Assembly: GCA_017694135.1 (NCBI GenBank)
Contig: JADING010000095.1
Span: forward strand, 1 to 7,321
Reading direction: 5' to 3'
DNA length: 7,321 bases
Source: Candidatus Scatoplasma merdavium
Lineage (GTDB): Bacteria > Bacillota_I > Bacilli_A > RFN20 > CAG-288
Position 1 is the first letter of the stretch; every line of letters begins with the position of its first letter. Under the pieces are notes generated by a model. The model was not told the DNA's origin. It ran no database searches and saw nothing but the letters and a program-made list of their open reading frames with translations. The translations under genes were made by a program, and so were the position numbers. Shown here piece by piece: positions 1-6,393 of this stretch.

Positions 1-882
1 GTCTTAGATGTTCATGGCAATTCCATTGTCGCTGTTCACGATGGTGATTTAGTAAAGGTTCACATTCACACTCTCTATCCTGGTAACATCCTTTCTTTCG
101 CTCAGCAGTACGGTGAATTTGTCAAAATAAAAGTTGAAAATATGTCTGAACAACACTCGCATCTAGTTGAAGAAGACAAGGTGGAAAAAGAAGCTAGTCA
201 AACTCAAGCCCCAAAGAAAAAGAACGCTTTGATTGTTTGCTGTTCTGGTGAAGGCATTGAAGAGATGTTTAAGTCTCAAAATGCCGATTACATCGTTTCC
301 GGTGGACAGACCATGAACCCTTCAACTGAAGATTTTGTCAAAGCTGTCCGTGCTGTAAATGCGGAGAATGTCTTTATTTTACCTAACAACTCAAATATTG
401 TAATGGCTGCCAAACAAGCTAAAGAAGTTGTGGAAGATTGCAATGTTATAGTTATCGAATCTAAAACTATTCCGCAAGGTATGGTGGCTTCAATGATGTA
501 CAATCCCGAAGAAGAAGTTGAAGAGAACACTTTAGAAATGGAAGAGGCTCTTTCTTCTATTAAGACTGGTCAGGTGACATTTGCTATTAGAGATACTTCC
601 GTTGATGGAGTTGAAGTTAAAAAAGACGATTTCATCGGTATAATTGATAAGAAAATCGTAACTTGTGAACCGGATAAGTTTAAGGTTTGCTACTACTTGA
701 TTGAGAATATGGTTAATTCAGAGACTTCAGTTATCACCTGCTTTGCCGGTAAAGATATCTCTGATGAAGAGCTTTCTAACCTTGAGGCTGTCATTAAAGA
801 AAAGTATGAATCTCAAGGTATCGATATCGATATTAAACGCGGCGATCAACCGGTATATTCCTTCATCATTGGGGTTGAATAA
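1..882 (+). CDS. fakA: Fatty acid kinase subunit A (FakA/YloV, DAK2-family), C-terminal part, 5' truncated by window edge
   Basis: The reading frame is open from base 1 (VLDVHGNSIVAVHDGDLVKV...) through the ATG at 142, so the gene begins upstream of the window; 293 residues are visible of a family that is usually about 550. The segment HDGDLVKVHIHT...YGEFVKIKVENMSEQH is the hallmark end of the FakA middle domain. The rest matches the FakA C-terminal (DAK1_2-type) domain: GGQTMNPSTEDFVKAV, FILPNNSNIVMAAKQA, TIPQGMVAS, KTGQVTFAIRDTSVDGVEV and the terminal QPVYSFIIGVE. FakA is the ATP-binding partner of the fatty-acid-binding FakB (DegV) proteins; together they phosphorylate exogenous or recycled fatty acids to acyl-phosphates for phospholipid synthesis. 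The N-terminal DhaL-like kinase domain lies outside the window. A charged linker (EEDKVEKEASQTQAPKKK) joins the two visible domains. The ATG at 142 is an internal Met, not the start. No odd features seen; identification is by recognised family motifs. Confidence 0.93.
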   Translation, partial: VLDVHGNSIVAVHDGDLVKVHIHTLYPGNILSFAQQYGEFVKIKVENMSEQHSHLVEEDKVEKEASQTQAPKKKNALIVCCSGEGIEEMFKSQNADYIVSGGQTMNPSTEDFVKAVRAVNAENVFILPNNSNIVMAAKQAKEVVEDCNVIVIESKTIPQGMVASMMYNPEEEVEENTLEMEEALSSIKTGQVTFAIRDTSVDGVEVKKDDFIGIIDKKIVTCEPDKFKVCYYLIENMVNSETSVITCFAGKDISDEELSNLEAVIKEKYESQGIDIDIKRGDQPVYSFIIGVE

Positions 883-891
883 ATAGAAATT

Positions 892-926
892 AAAATGAGT
901 TAAGAATTCTTCTTAGCTCATTTTTT
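892..926 (+). terminator. Rho-independent terminator of fakA
   Basis: A 15-bp stem (892-906 with 910-924, one G-U wobble at 900/916) with a 3-nt loop ends in a run of six T (921-926). It begins 9 nt after the fakA stop. Because A895-A892 pair with the T-run, it could also work partly from the other strand. It separates fakA from the following small gene. Confidence 0.9.
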
Positions 927-945
927 GTTCGGTTTCTCTTTATCT

Positions 946-959
946 TGTAAGCGTTGACA
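946..959 (+). promoter_or_regulatory. Candidate catabolite-responsive element (cre), perfect consensus match
   Basis: TGTAAGCGTTGACA fits the Bacillus cre consensus TGWAANCGNTNWCA at all 14 positions. It lies just after the fakA terminator and its last six bases are also a TTGACA -35 box, a geometry in which CcpA normally blocks RNA polymerase. That the host has CcpA is an inference; no ccpA or ptsH gene is in the window. Confidence 0.55.
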
Positions 960-983
960 AACTTTTGGAAACAATGCAATCAT
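954..983 (+). promoter_or_regulatory. Candidate promoter for the small membrane-protein gene
   Basis: A perfect -35 (TTGACA, 954-959) is followed after 18 bp by AATCAT (978-983, 4 of 6 to TATAAT) preceded by TG and one base (extended -10, 975-977). The predicted start is near 990, giving a leader of about 50 nt to the first possible SD. The -10 is weak, so the exact start is uncertain; no better -10 is visible between 960 and 1020. Confidence 0.4.
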
Positions 984-1039
984 AAATTAGAAGTAAATTT
1001 AGTTCACCATTTGATTACTAACAAAGGTGGTATATCAAT

Positions 1040-1066
1040 ATGAACAAAAGAGGATGTGTGTTATGA
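1040..1066 (+). CDS. Possible 8-codon leader peptide (MNKRGCVL) upstream of the membrane-protein gene
   Basis: ATG at 1040 opens an 8-codon frame ending at TGA 1064-1066. An AGGTG SD-like sequence sits at 1025-1029, about 10 nt before the ATG. Its stop overlaps the ATG of the next gene (ATGA, 1063-1066), the classical arrangement for translational coupling, and the SD of the next gene lies inside it. The peptide has no run of one amino acid that would suggest attenuation. Bases 1004-1008 (TCACC) could pair with 1026-1030 (GGTGG) and mask its SD. This is too short for statistical support and may be chance. Confidence 0.3.
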   Translation: MNKRGCVL

Positions 1067-1335
1067 AAACTAAAACTGATGCGATTAAAATTATAGTAGG
1101 GGTATTAATTGCCGTCACTTTTGTGGTGACAGTTATAATTGGATGCGCTGAGCAGGTGCTTTTACTTAATCTTCCAACTATGATATTTTGCTTTCTTTTA
1201 TTTTTGTATTCGCGTTTAGATAATGATAAAAATGATAAATCTAAGGTTGAAACAACAGAGATCAAAAAGGATGTTGATGAAAACATTGATGACGTTTTAA
1301 AAAATATTGGTATGCATCCTGATGACAAAGAGTAG
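1063..1335 (+). CDS. Small two-segment membrane protein of unknown function with acidic cytoplasmic tail
   Basis: I do not recognise this 90-residue protein. The ATG at 1063 is chosen because an AAAAGAGGA SD (1046-1054) lies 8 nt upstream; an in-frame GTG at 1027 would add 12 residues but has no SD. Residues 2-9 are polar and Lys-rich, residues 10-28 are a hydrophobic helix ending IIGC, residues 31-50 are a second hydrophobic stretch, and 51-90 form a highly charged tail (RLDNDKNDKSK...DVDENIDDVLKNIGMHPDDKE). The simplest model is a hairpin of two membrane helices with both ends in the cytoplasm. I25-I26-G27-C28 also fits the lipobox pattern, so a lipoprotein is possible, but the strongly hydrophobic sequence after Cys28 argues against it. 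It lies between fakA and recG, 57 nt before recG with no convincing terminator between, so the two may be co-transcribed. Coding status is supported by the SD, the hydrophobic pattern and the fit between neighbours; no function is assigned. Confidence 0.7.
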   Translation: MKTKTDAIKIIVGVLIAVTFVVTVIIGCAEQVLLLNLPTMIFCFLLFLYSRLDNDKNDKSKVETTEIKKDVDENIDDVLKNIGMHPDDKE

Positions 1336-1379
1336 CATTTTATCTAATTTCATAGATTAATTTTTTCTTTTATTTCGGC

Positions 1380-1385
1380 TATATT
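1380..1385 (+). promoter_or_regulatory. Possible -10 box directly before recG (leaderless start?)
   Basis: TATATT (5 of 6 to TATAAT) ends 7 bases before the recG GTG, so a transcript started here would begin at or within a base or two of the start codon. The -35 position (about 1357-1362, TTAATT) is poor and no TG extension is present. In AT-rich DNA such a box can arise by chance. Confidence 0.22.
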
Positions 1386-1392
1386 AGATTGT

Positions 1393-3378
1393 GTGAAAAA
1401 GAATCCTTGGAATGATATTTTAAGCAAGCTTAATATCACTAATCCGCTTGATGTCCTTAGAGTTTTTCCTTCGCGTTACGAGAGTTTAAACCCTACTGAT
1501 TTGTCTTTTCCATTAGAGGATCAAACGAAAGTTGTTTGTTTTGGAAAGTTAATTTCCATAAAAGGGGCGCAACACGGAAGATTCCTTTTTGTTGAAGCTG
1601 ATTGCCCTTCTTCTAAAGGCAATTTAAAGGCAATGATATTTAATCAGCCTTTTTATCAAAAGAGTCTTGCTAAGGGGAAAGAGTACGCTTATTTTGGATT
1701 TTATTCAAAAAAGAGAAATCAGATTTATCTTTCTTCAGTTTTAGCTTTATCTAATCCGCTTTTGCAAAACAAATTTAAACCGGTATACGCTTTGCCTGCT
1801 TCAATATCTCAATCAAGCTTTTATAAAGTTGTTTTGGAAGTTTTGGAGCTTTACAAAGATTATTTGAGTTTAGAAATTCCAAGTTTTTACATTCATAAAT
1901 ACCGTTTAGAAAACGCTTATCAGGCTTTTAAAGATGTTCATATACCTTTGAATTACGAGGCTGTTAAAAGGGGGTTAAGGGTATTTAAATACGAAGAAGC
2001 GCTGAAGTATTCAACTTACGTCGACCTTGTCAATTTAGAAAAAGAAAAGTTAAAAAAGCGCGAGATTAAAAAGATTGACAGGATGAGAATCAACGGCTTA
2101 GTTAAGTCTCTTCCATACACTCTGACTCTCTCTCAACTTAATGCAATAAGAGATATTGTTTCTGATATGGATTCTTTTAAACCGATGAATAGGTTATTGG
2201 AAGGAGATGTTGGAACAGGAAAAACCGTTGTCAGTTTAATAGCTTGTTACGCCAATTGTTTAAGAGGGGGGCAATCGGTTATTTTGGCTCCTACTCAAAC
2301 ATTAGCGTTTCAACATTATGAGAACGCGACTAAAGTATTCAAGAATTTAAATGTCGATGTAGAGTTGGTTTTGTCTTCACTAACAGCTAAAAAGAAGGCG
2401 GAAATTCAAAAGAAAGCTAAAGAAGGAGTCAATGGGATTTTTATTGGAACGCACGCTTTGATATCGTCTTCTTTGCAATTTAACAATTTAAGTTTAGTAA
2501 TAATTGATGAGCAGCATAAATTCGGTGTGAGTCAACGCGAGACTCTGATTAAAAAAGGGGAAGGTGTCGACTGTTTGATGATGTCTGCCACGCCGATTCC
2601 ACAGACTTTAACTAAGGCGATAAATTCCGAACTTGCTGTCTCTCAGTTAAAAGAATTTCCTAACAGTGTCAGAGAAGTAGAAACACATGTTGTCACTTCG
2701 AGTGATCCTCTGATATTTTCTAGCATATCTAAGGCTTTAGAAGGGAAGAGACAGGTGTATATTGTGGCTCCAAAGATAGAAGCGGGAGATAAATCTAGCA
2801 GGTTGTCTTCAAAAGAGATATATGAAGAGATGGTTTCGCGCTTTGGAGAAGATAATGTAATCTATTTAAACGGAAGGATGAAAAACGAAAGCAAAGAAGA
2901 AGCTTATAACCTTTTTGCTTTGAACAAAAAACCTATTTTAGTATCTACAAGTTTAATAGAAGTTGGTATGGATGTACCAAATGCCAGCTTGTTGATAGTC
3001 TATGAGGCTAATTATTTTGGTTTAGCTTCTTTGCATCAGCTTCGCGGACGTATTGGCAGGGATGGGAAGAAATCCTTGTCTTTGTTTGTCTACGATGGGG
3101 AAGATGAGAAGGCTTTAGAGAAGCTCAATTTTATTTCTCAGACTAACGATGGGGAAAAAATCGCTGTTTACGATTTAGAGAATCGCGGAGGAGGAGATAT
3201 TTTTTCTTCGCGACAATCGGGAAATTCCATTTTGCGAATGTGTAATTTCGTCAAGGATTTAAATCTTTTTTCTTACGCCCAAAAAGACGCAAAAGAGATA
3301 TTAAAGAACCAGCAAATAAAAGAAAATTTAACTTTTGTTTTGAATATAAAAAACACTTATATGAAAGAACAAGACTAA
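1393..3378 (+). CDS. recG: ATP-dependent DNA helicase RecG
   Basis: RecG remodels stalled replication forks and branched recombination intermediates, converting forks to four-way junctions. The 661-residue product is slightly short for the family (about 680-690). Residues about 45-130 correspond to the OB-fold wedge domain. The helicase core shows Walker A GDVGTGKT (271-278), motif Ia APTQTLAFQH, GTHALI, the DEQH Walker B (372-375), SATPIPQTL (398 on; most RecGs have Arg where Gln404 stands), STSLIEVGMDVPNAS, and HQLRGRIGR (548-556). The C-terminal TRG-type hook is RGGGDIFSSRQSG (598-610). These together separate RecG from PriA, Mfd and other SF2 helicases. The N-terminus begins close to the conserved FPSRYESL block and lacks the usual GVGPK-type segment; upstream in-frame codons back to the stop at 1345 do not encode it and offer no ATG/GTG/TTG. 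Start is GTG 1393 with no visible SD. Codon use includes several AGG Arg codons not seen in ppdK, consistent with modest expression. Confidence 0.95.
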   Translation: MKKNPWNDILSKLNITNPLDVLRVFPSRYESLNPTDLSFPLEDQTKVVCFGKLISIKGAQHGRFLFVEADCPSSKGNLKAMIFNQPFYQKSLAKGKEYAYFGFYSKKRNQIYLSSVLALSNPLLQNKFKPVYALPASISQSSFYKVVLEVLELYKDYLSLEIPSFYIHKYRLENAYQAFKDVHIPLNYEAVKRGLRVFKYEEALKYSTYVDLVNLEKEKLKKREIKKIDRMRINGLVKSLPYTLTLSQLNAIRDIVSDMDSFKPMNRLLEGDVGTGKTVVSLIACYANCLRGGQSVILAPTQTLAFQHYENATKVFKNLNVDVELVLSSLTAKKKAEIQKKAKEGVNGIFIGTHALISSSLQFNNLSLVIIDEQHKFGVSQRETLIKKGEGVDCLMMSATPIPQTLTKAINSELAVSQLKEFPNSVREVETHVVTSSDPLIFSSISKALEGKRQVYIVAPKIEAGDKSSRLSSKEIYEEMVSRFGEDNVIYLNGRMKNESKEEAYNLFALNKKPILVSTSLIEVGMDVPNASLLIVYEANYFGLASLHQLRGRIGRDGKKSLSLFVYDGEDEKALEKLNFISQTNDGEKIAVYDLENRGGGDIFSSRQSGNSILRMCNFVKDLNLFSYAQKDAKEILKNQQIKENLTFVLNIKNTYMKEQD

Positions 3379-3473
3379 GTTCGTGCAGTTTTTTGACACT
3401 AAATAAAAGCTGAATGTGTTTAAATAGCACTAAAAATTATCAATAGTGGTTTTTAGGTCTAGTATTCAAACTG

Positions 3474-3513
3474 TATAAATATATTTATATTTTATTATTT
3501 TAGCGGTGTAAGC
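3474..3513 (+). repeat. AT palindrome plus TGTAAGC block, copy 1
   Basis: A perfect 16-bp palindrome TATAAATATATTTATA (3474-3489) is followed by a T-rich stretch and TGTAAGC (3507-3513). A similar block with the same order and nearly the same spacing occurs at 7285-7320. Both are in long AT-rich spacers, so low complexity could account for the AT part; the TGTAAGC end is less easily explained that way. Confidence 0.35.
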
Positions 3514-3539
3514 TCTCTGAAACTTTTATTGAAAATGTA

Positions 3540-3553
3540 TGTAAACGCTTAAA
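3540..3553 (+). promoter_or_regulatory. Candidate cre (CcpA) site upstream of ppdK promoter
   Basis: TGTAAACGCTTAAA matches the cre consensus TGWAANCGNTNWCA at 13 of 14 positions, including the central CG; only position 13 (C to A) differs. Its centre is about 60 bp before the predicted ppdK transcription start and 18 bp before the -35. In Bacillus, cre sites at this distance (for example those of ackA and pta) activate rather than repress, so glucose activation of ppdK is the natural hypothesis. CcpA in this host is assumed. Confidence 0.5.
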
Positions 3554-3571
3554 AATTAACAGTTTTATAGT

Positions 3572-3600
3572 TTGCATATAAATGGTGATAATGATATATT
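3572..3600 (+). promoter_or_regulatory. Promoter of ppdK (sigma-A type, extended -10)
   Basis: TTGCAT (-35, 3572-3577, 4 of 6) is followed after exactly 17 bp by TATATT (-10, 3595-3600, 5 of 6), with a TGA extension at 3592-3594. The predicted start is about 3607, giving a 50-nt leader. This is the best-formed promoter in the window. Confidence 0.7.
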
Positions 3601-3605
3601 TTTAT

Positions 3606-3626
3606 ATGTGAGACAACATCTTACAT
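3606..3626 (+). promoter_or_regulatory. Stem-loop at the predicted 5' end of ppdK mRNA
   Basis: Bases 3606-3613 pair with 3619-3626 (8 bp including one G-U) around a 5-nt loop (CAACA). It starts at the predicted transcription start and ends 21 nt before the SD, so it would cap the 5' end without blocking translation. 5'-terminal hairpins of this kind are known to stabilise bacterial mRNAs; that role here is inferred. There is no T-run, so it is not a terminator. Confidence 0.4.
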
Positions 3627-3647
3627 TTGGCTTATTTTATAGAAAAT

Positions 3648-3652
3648 GGAGG
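3648..3652 (+). promoter_or_regulatory. Shine-Dalgarno site fixing the ppdK start
   Basis: GGAGG stands 4 nt before ATG 3657 and decides for this start over the in-frame TTG at 3627, which has no SD and whose extra 10 codons would contain the SD itself. Confidence 0.85.
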
Positions 3653-3656
3653 AAAT

Positions 3657-6302
3657 ATGGCTGAAAAAAAGTACGTGTACTTATTCACTCAAGCGCATGG
3701 ATTAGGCCGTGAACTTCTCGGTGGTAAAGGTGCTGGTTTAGCTGAAATGACTAGCATTGGTGTACCTGTTCCTACCGGGTTTACTATTACGACTGAAGCG
3801 TGCAACTTGTACAACAAGGCCGGTAAGAAGATTCCGGAAGAAATTGTTAAGCAGATTTTTGATGCGGTTAAAGAGGTTGAACAAATTACTGGTAAGACCT
3901 TTGGTAAGGGCCCTAACCCTCTTTTAGTTTCTGTTCGTTCTGGTGCTAGAGTTTCTATGCCGGGTATGATGGATACCATTCTCAATCTCGGTTTGAATGA
4001 TGAAACTGTTAAAGCCTTGGCGGATAACAGCGGAAATGAACGCTTTGCTTACGATTCATATCGCCGTTTTATTTTGATGTATACCAATATTGTCAAAGAG
4101 CATCCGCGTGACAATATGGATAAGATGTTGGATGATTTGAAGACTGCCAATGGATATAAGCTCGATACTGAAGTTACTACTGAGCAGCTCAAGGACTTAG
4201 TTGAACGTTATAAAGAATATTACAAGATGACGTTTAACGAAGAGTTCCCTAGCGATCCGAAGATTCAATTGATCAATGCTGTCGGTGCCGTTTTCCACTC
4301 TTGGGATAACGAACGCGCTGATTCCTACCGCAAGATGTACAACATTCCTTATGAATGGGGTACTGCTGTTAATGTTCAGTCGATGGTTTTCGGCAACATG
4401 GGAGAAGATTCCGGTACCGGTGTCGCTTTCTCGCGTAACCCTTCGACTGGTGAAAACACCATTTATGCGGAATATTTGCCGAACGCTCAAGGTGAAGATG
4501 TTGTTGCGGGTATTAGAACTCCGCTTCATATCTCTGAATTTGAAAAGAGACTTCCTGAAGTCTATAAGCAGTTCTGCACTGTCATTAAAGAGATGGAGAA
4601 CCATTATAAAGACATGCAGGATATGGAATTTACCGTCGAACACGGCAAGTTATATTTCTTGCAGACTCGTTCCGGTAAGAGAACTGCTACTGCTGCTTTG
4701 AAGATTGCTTGGGATTTGGTCGATGAAGGTTTGATTGATGAGAAAGAAGCTGTTTTGAGAATTGAACCTCGTAACTTAGATTCTTTATTACACCCGACTT
4801 TCGATGAAGAAGAACTCAAATCTCACACTCCTGTTGCTACTGGTTTGCCGGCTTCTCCGGGTTCTGGTACAGGTAAATTAGCTTTCTCTGCTAAGGAAGC
4901 TGAAGAGAGAGCTGCCAAGGGAGAAAAGATCGTCTTAGTTCGCGCCGAAACTTCTCCGGAAGATATCGAAGGTATGGTTGCCGCTGAAGCTATTCTCACT
5001 ATGAGAGGCGGTATGACTTCTCACGCTGCTGTTGTCGCTAGAGGTATGGGTAAGTGCTGTGTCGTCGGTTGCTCGAGCGCTATTATTGATGAAGAAAAGC
5101 GCACGATGACTATCGGTGACAAAGTTTATACTGACCAAGATACTATTTCTGTCAATGGTTCGACTGGTAATGTCTACGAAGGAAGCGTTAAACAGGTTCC
5201 TGCTGCCTTAACTGGTAACTTTGCTCGTTTGATGGATTGCGCTAATAAGTATAAGAGACTCTCTATTCGCGCTAACGCTGATGTTCCGCGCGATGCTATC
5301 CAAGCTGTTAAGTTTGGTGCTGAAGGTATCGGTCTCTGCCGTACTGAGCATATGTTCTTTGATAAAGATCGTATTTTCCACATGAGAAAGATGATCTTAT
5401 CTGATACTACCGAAGAAAGAGTAGCAGCTTTAAATGAGCTCTTGCCTTACCAGGAAGAAGATTTCTACGGTTTGTATATGGCAATGGATGGAAAGAACGT
5501 TAACATTCGTTTGTTAGATCCTCCTCTCCACGAATTCTTACCGCAAGAAGACGATAAGATCGAAGAGCTCGCCCAAGCTATGAATATCTCTGTTGATAAG
5601 ATCAAACAGAGAATCGCTTACCTCCACGAATTCAATCCTATGATGGGATTGCGTGGCTGCCGTTTGGATGTTGAATATCCTGAAATTGGCAGAATGCAAG
5701 CCACCGCTATTATCAAAGCGGCTTTGAGAGCGCAAAAAGATTCCGGTAAGAAGATTGAACCGGAAATCATGATTCCTCTCACTATTTCTATCCGTGAATT
5801 CAAGTACGTTAAGAAGATAATTTCTGATACCTGTGATAAGATCATTGCTGAGTCTGGTCAAGAGATGAAATATCACATTGGTACGATGATTGAAATTCCG
5901 CGTGCCGCGTTAACTTCTTACCAGATTGGTAAAGAAGCGGAATTCTTCTCGTTTGGTACTAACGATTTGACTCAGATGACCTTTGGGTTCTCTCGTGATG
6001 ATGCCAGCAAGTTCTTGCCGGCTTATTACTCTACCAAGATCTTAGAGCAAGATCCGTTTGCCACTATCGACCAAGTCGGTGTTGGCCGTTTGGTTAAACT
6101 TGCAACTTTAGAAGGTAGAGAAGTCAATCCTAATCTCCATGTTGGTGTCTGCGGTGAACACGGCGGTGATCCGGTTTCTGTTGATTTCTTCAACAGAGTT
6201 GGCTTGGATTACGTTTCTTGCTCGCCTTTCAGAGTCCCGGGTGCTAAATTAGCAGCGGCTCAGTCTGAAATTAGACGTCAAAGAGAACTTGGAAAGAAGT
6301 AA
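3657..6302 (+). CDS. ppdK: Pyruvate, phosphate dikinase (PPDK)
   Basis: PPDK reversibly converts pyruvate + ATP + Pi to PEP + AMP + PPi in the cytoplasm; in fermentative bacteria it can run in the ATP-forming direction as PPi-saving glycolysis or serve gluconeogenesis. The 881-residue product is full length for the bacterial family (874-880 typical). Residues 1 to about 340 are the ATP-grasp domain, with LLGGKGAGLAEM (Lys24) and SVRSGARVSMPGMMDTILNLGL. The swivelling phosphohistidine domain (about 420-500) carries GGMTSHAAVVARGMG with catalytic His456; Thr454, two residues before it, is the position that PPDK regulatory proteins phosphorylate in plants and some bacteria. The C-terminal TIM barrel (about 520-875) has GLCRTEHMFF (Arg562), MGLRGCRL, EIMIPL, SFGTNDLTQ and GVCGEHGGDP (Cys832, the general acid/base). 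Every key residue of the Clostridium symbiosum enzyme appears present. ATG 3657 is chosen by the GGAGG site. The gene has its own promoter and terminator, and favours GGT/GCT and CGT/AGA codons with no AGG seen, as expected for high expression. Confidence 0.97.
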   Translation: MAEKKYVYLFTQAHGLGRELLGGKGAGLAEMTSIGVPVPTGFTITTEACNLYNKAGKKIPEEIVKQIFDAVKEVEQITGKTFGKGPNPLLVSVRSGARVSMPGMMDTILNLGLNDETVKALADNSGNERFAYDSYRRFILMYTNIVKEHPRDNMDKMLDDLKTANGYKLDTEVTTEQLKDLVERYKEYYKMTFNEEFPSDPKIQLINAVGAVFHSWDNERADSYRKMYNIPYEWGTAVNVQSMVFGNMGEDSGTGVAFSRNPSTGENTIYAEYLPNAQGEDVVAGIRTPLHISEFEKRLPEVYKQFCTVIKEMENHYKDMQDMEFTVEHGKLYFLQTRSGKRTATAALKIAWDLVDEGLIDEKEAVLRIEPRNLDSLLHPTFDEEELKSHTPVATGLPASPGSGTGKLAFSAKEAEERAAKGEKIVLVRAETSPEDIEGMVAAEAILTMRGGMTSHAAVVARGMGKCCVVGCSSAIIDEEKRTMTIGDKVYTDQDTISVNGSTGNVYEGSVKQVPAALTGNFARLMDCANKYKRLSIRANADVPRDAIQAVKFGAEGIGLCRTEHMFFDKDRIFHMRKMILSDTTEERVAALNELLPYQEEDFYGLYMAMDGKNVNIRLLDPPLHEFLPQEDDKIEELAQAMNISVDKIKQRIAYLHEFNPMMGLRGCRLDVEYPEIGRMQATAIIKAALRAQKDSGKKIEPEIMIPLTISIREFKYVKKIISDTCDKIIAESGQEMKYHIGTMIEIPRAALTSYQIGKEAEFFSFGTNDLTQMTFGFSRDDASKFLPAYYSTKILEQDPFATIDQVGVGRLVKLATLEGREVNPNLHVGVCGEHGGDPVSVDFFNRVGLDYVSCSPFRVPGAKLAAAQSEIRRQRELGKK

Positions 6303-6322
6303 TCTAGTTTAACTTAAATCTC

Positions 6323-6348
6323 AAGGGCACAGTGTATGTGCCCTTTTT
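6323..6348 (+). terminator. Rho-independent terminator of ppdK
   Basis: A 9-bp perfect stem AAGGGCACA / TGTGCCCTT (6323-6331 with 6337-6345) with a 5-nt loop runs into TTTTT (6344-6348), 20 nt after the ppdK stop. The GC-rich stem makes it strong. Confidence 0.93.
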
Positions 6349-6393
6349 ACTTGCTCAAAAAGAAAATTTTAAATCTCAAAACAAGTTTTTTCG

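Larger units (their letters stand above)
3379..3656 (+). other. AT-rich control region between recG and ppdK
   Basis: This 278-bp spacer has no credible ORF and no clear recG terminator. A 7-bp stem (3430-3436 with 3450-3456, 13-nt loop) lacks a following T-run and is unlikely to terminate. Further on come a 16-bp AT palindrome (3474-3489), a TGTAAGC motif (3507-3513), a cre-like site (3540-3553), the ppdK promoter (3572-3600), a 5' stem-loop and the SD, each listed separately. Confidence 0.7.

Noticed and set aside
701..886. 61-codon plus-strand frame inside the end of fakA
   Set aside because: It overlaps conserved FakA C-terminal sequence in another frame and has no SD or recognisable domain.
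1027..1062. GTG at 1027 as the start of the small membrane-protein gene
   Set aside because: It has no SD at a workable distance and adds a polar 12-residue extension, while ATG 1063 has AAAAGAGGA 8 nt upstream.
1345..1366. Terminator between the small membrane-protein gene and recG
   Set aside because: A TAATTT-CAT-AGATTA stem followed by T6 exists, but it is 6 bp of A-U and G-U pairs only and too weak to be credible; read-through to recG is more likely.
3393..3425. TTGACA after recG as part of a ppdK promoter
   Set aside because: The nearest -10-like sequence (TTAAAT, 3420-3425) is 21 bp away, and a much better promoter lies at 3572-3600.
3430..3456. Stem-loop after recG as a terminator or riboswitch
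   Set aside because: Seven base pairs of mostly A-T with a 13-nt loop, no T-run, and no conserved riboswitch core; it also lies upstream of the predicted ppdK transcription start.
3627..3656. TTG at 3627 as the ppdK start
   Set aside because: No SD precedes it, the predicted 5' stem-loop abuts it, and the extra codons contain the GGAGG site that serves ATG 3657; PPDK homologues begin near that ATG.
4197..4701. Open frames on both strands inside ppdK (minus 4197-4643, plus 4276-4701)
   Set aside because: They are shadows of a fully conserved PPDK coding region, with no recognisable domains and no SD.
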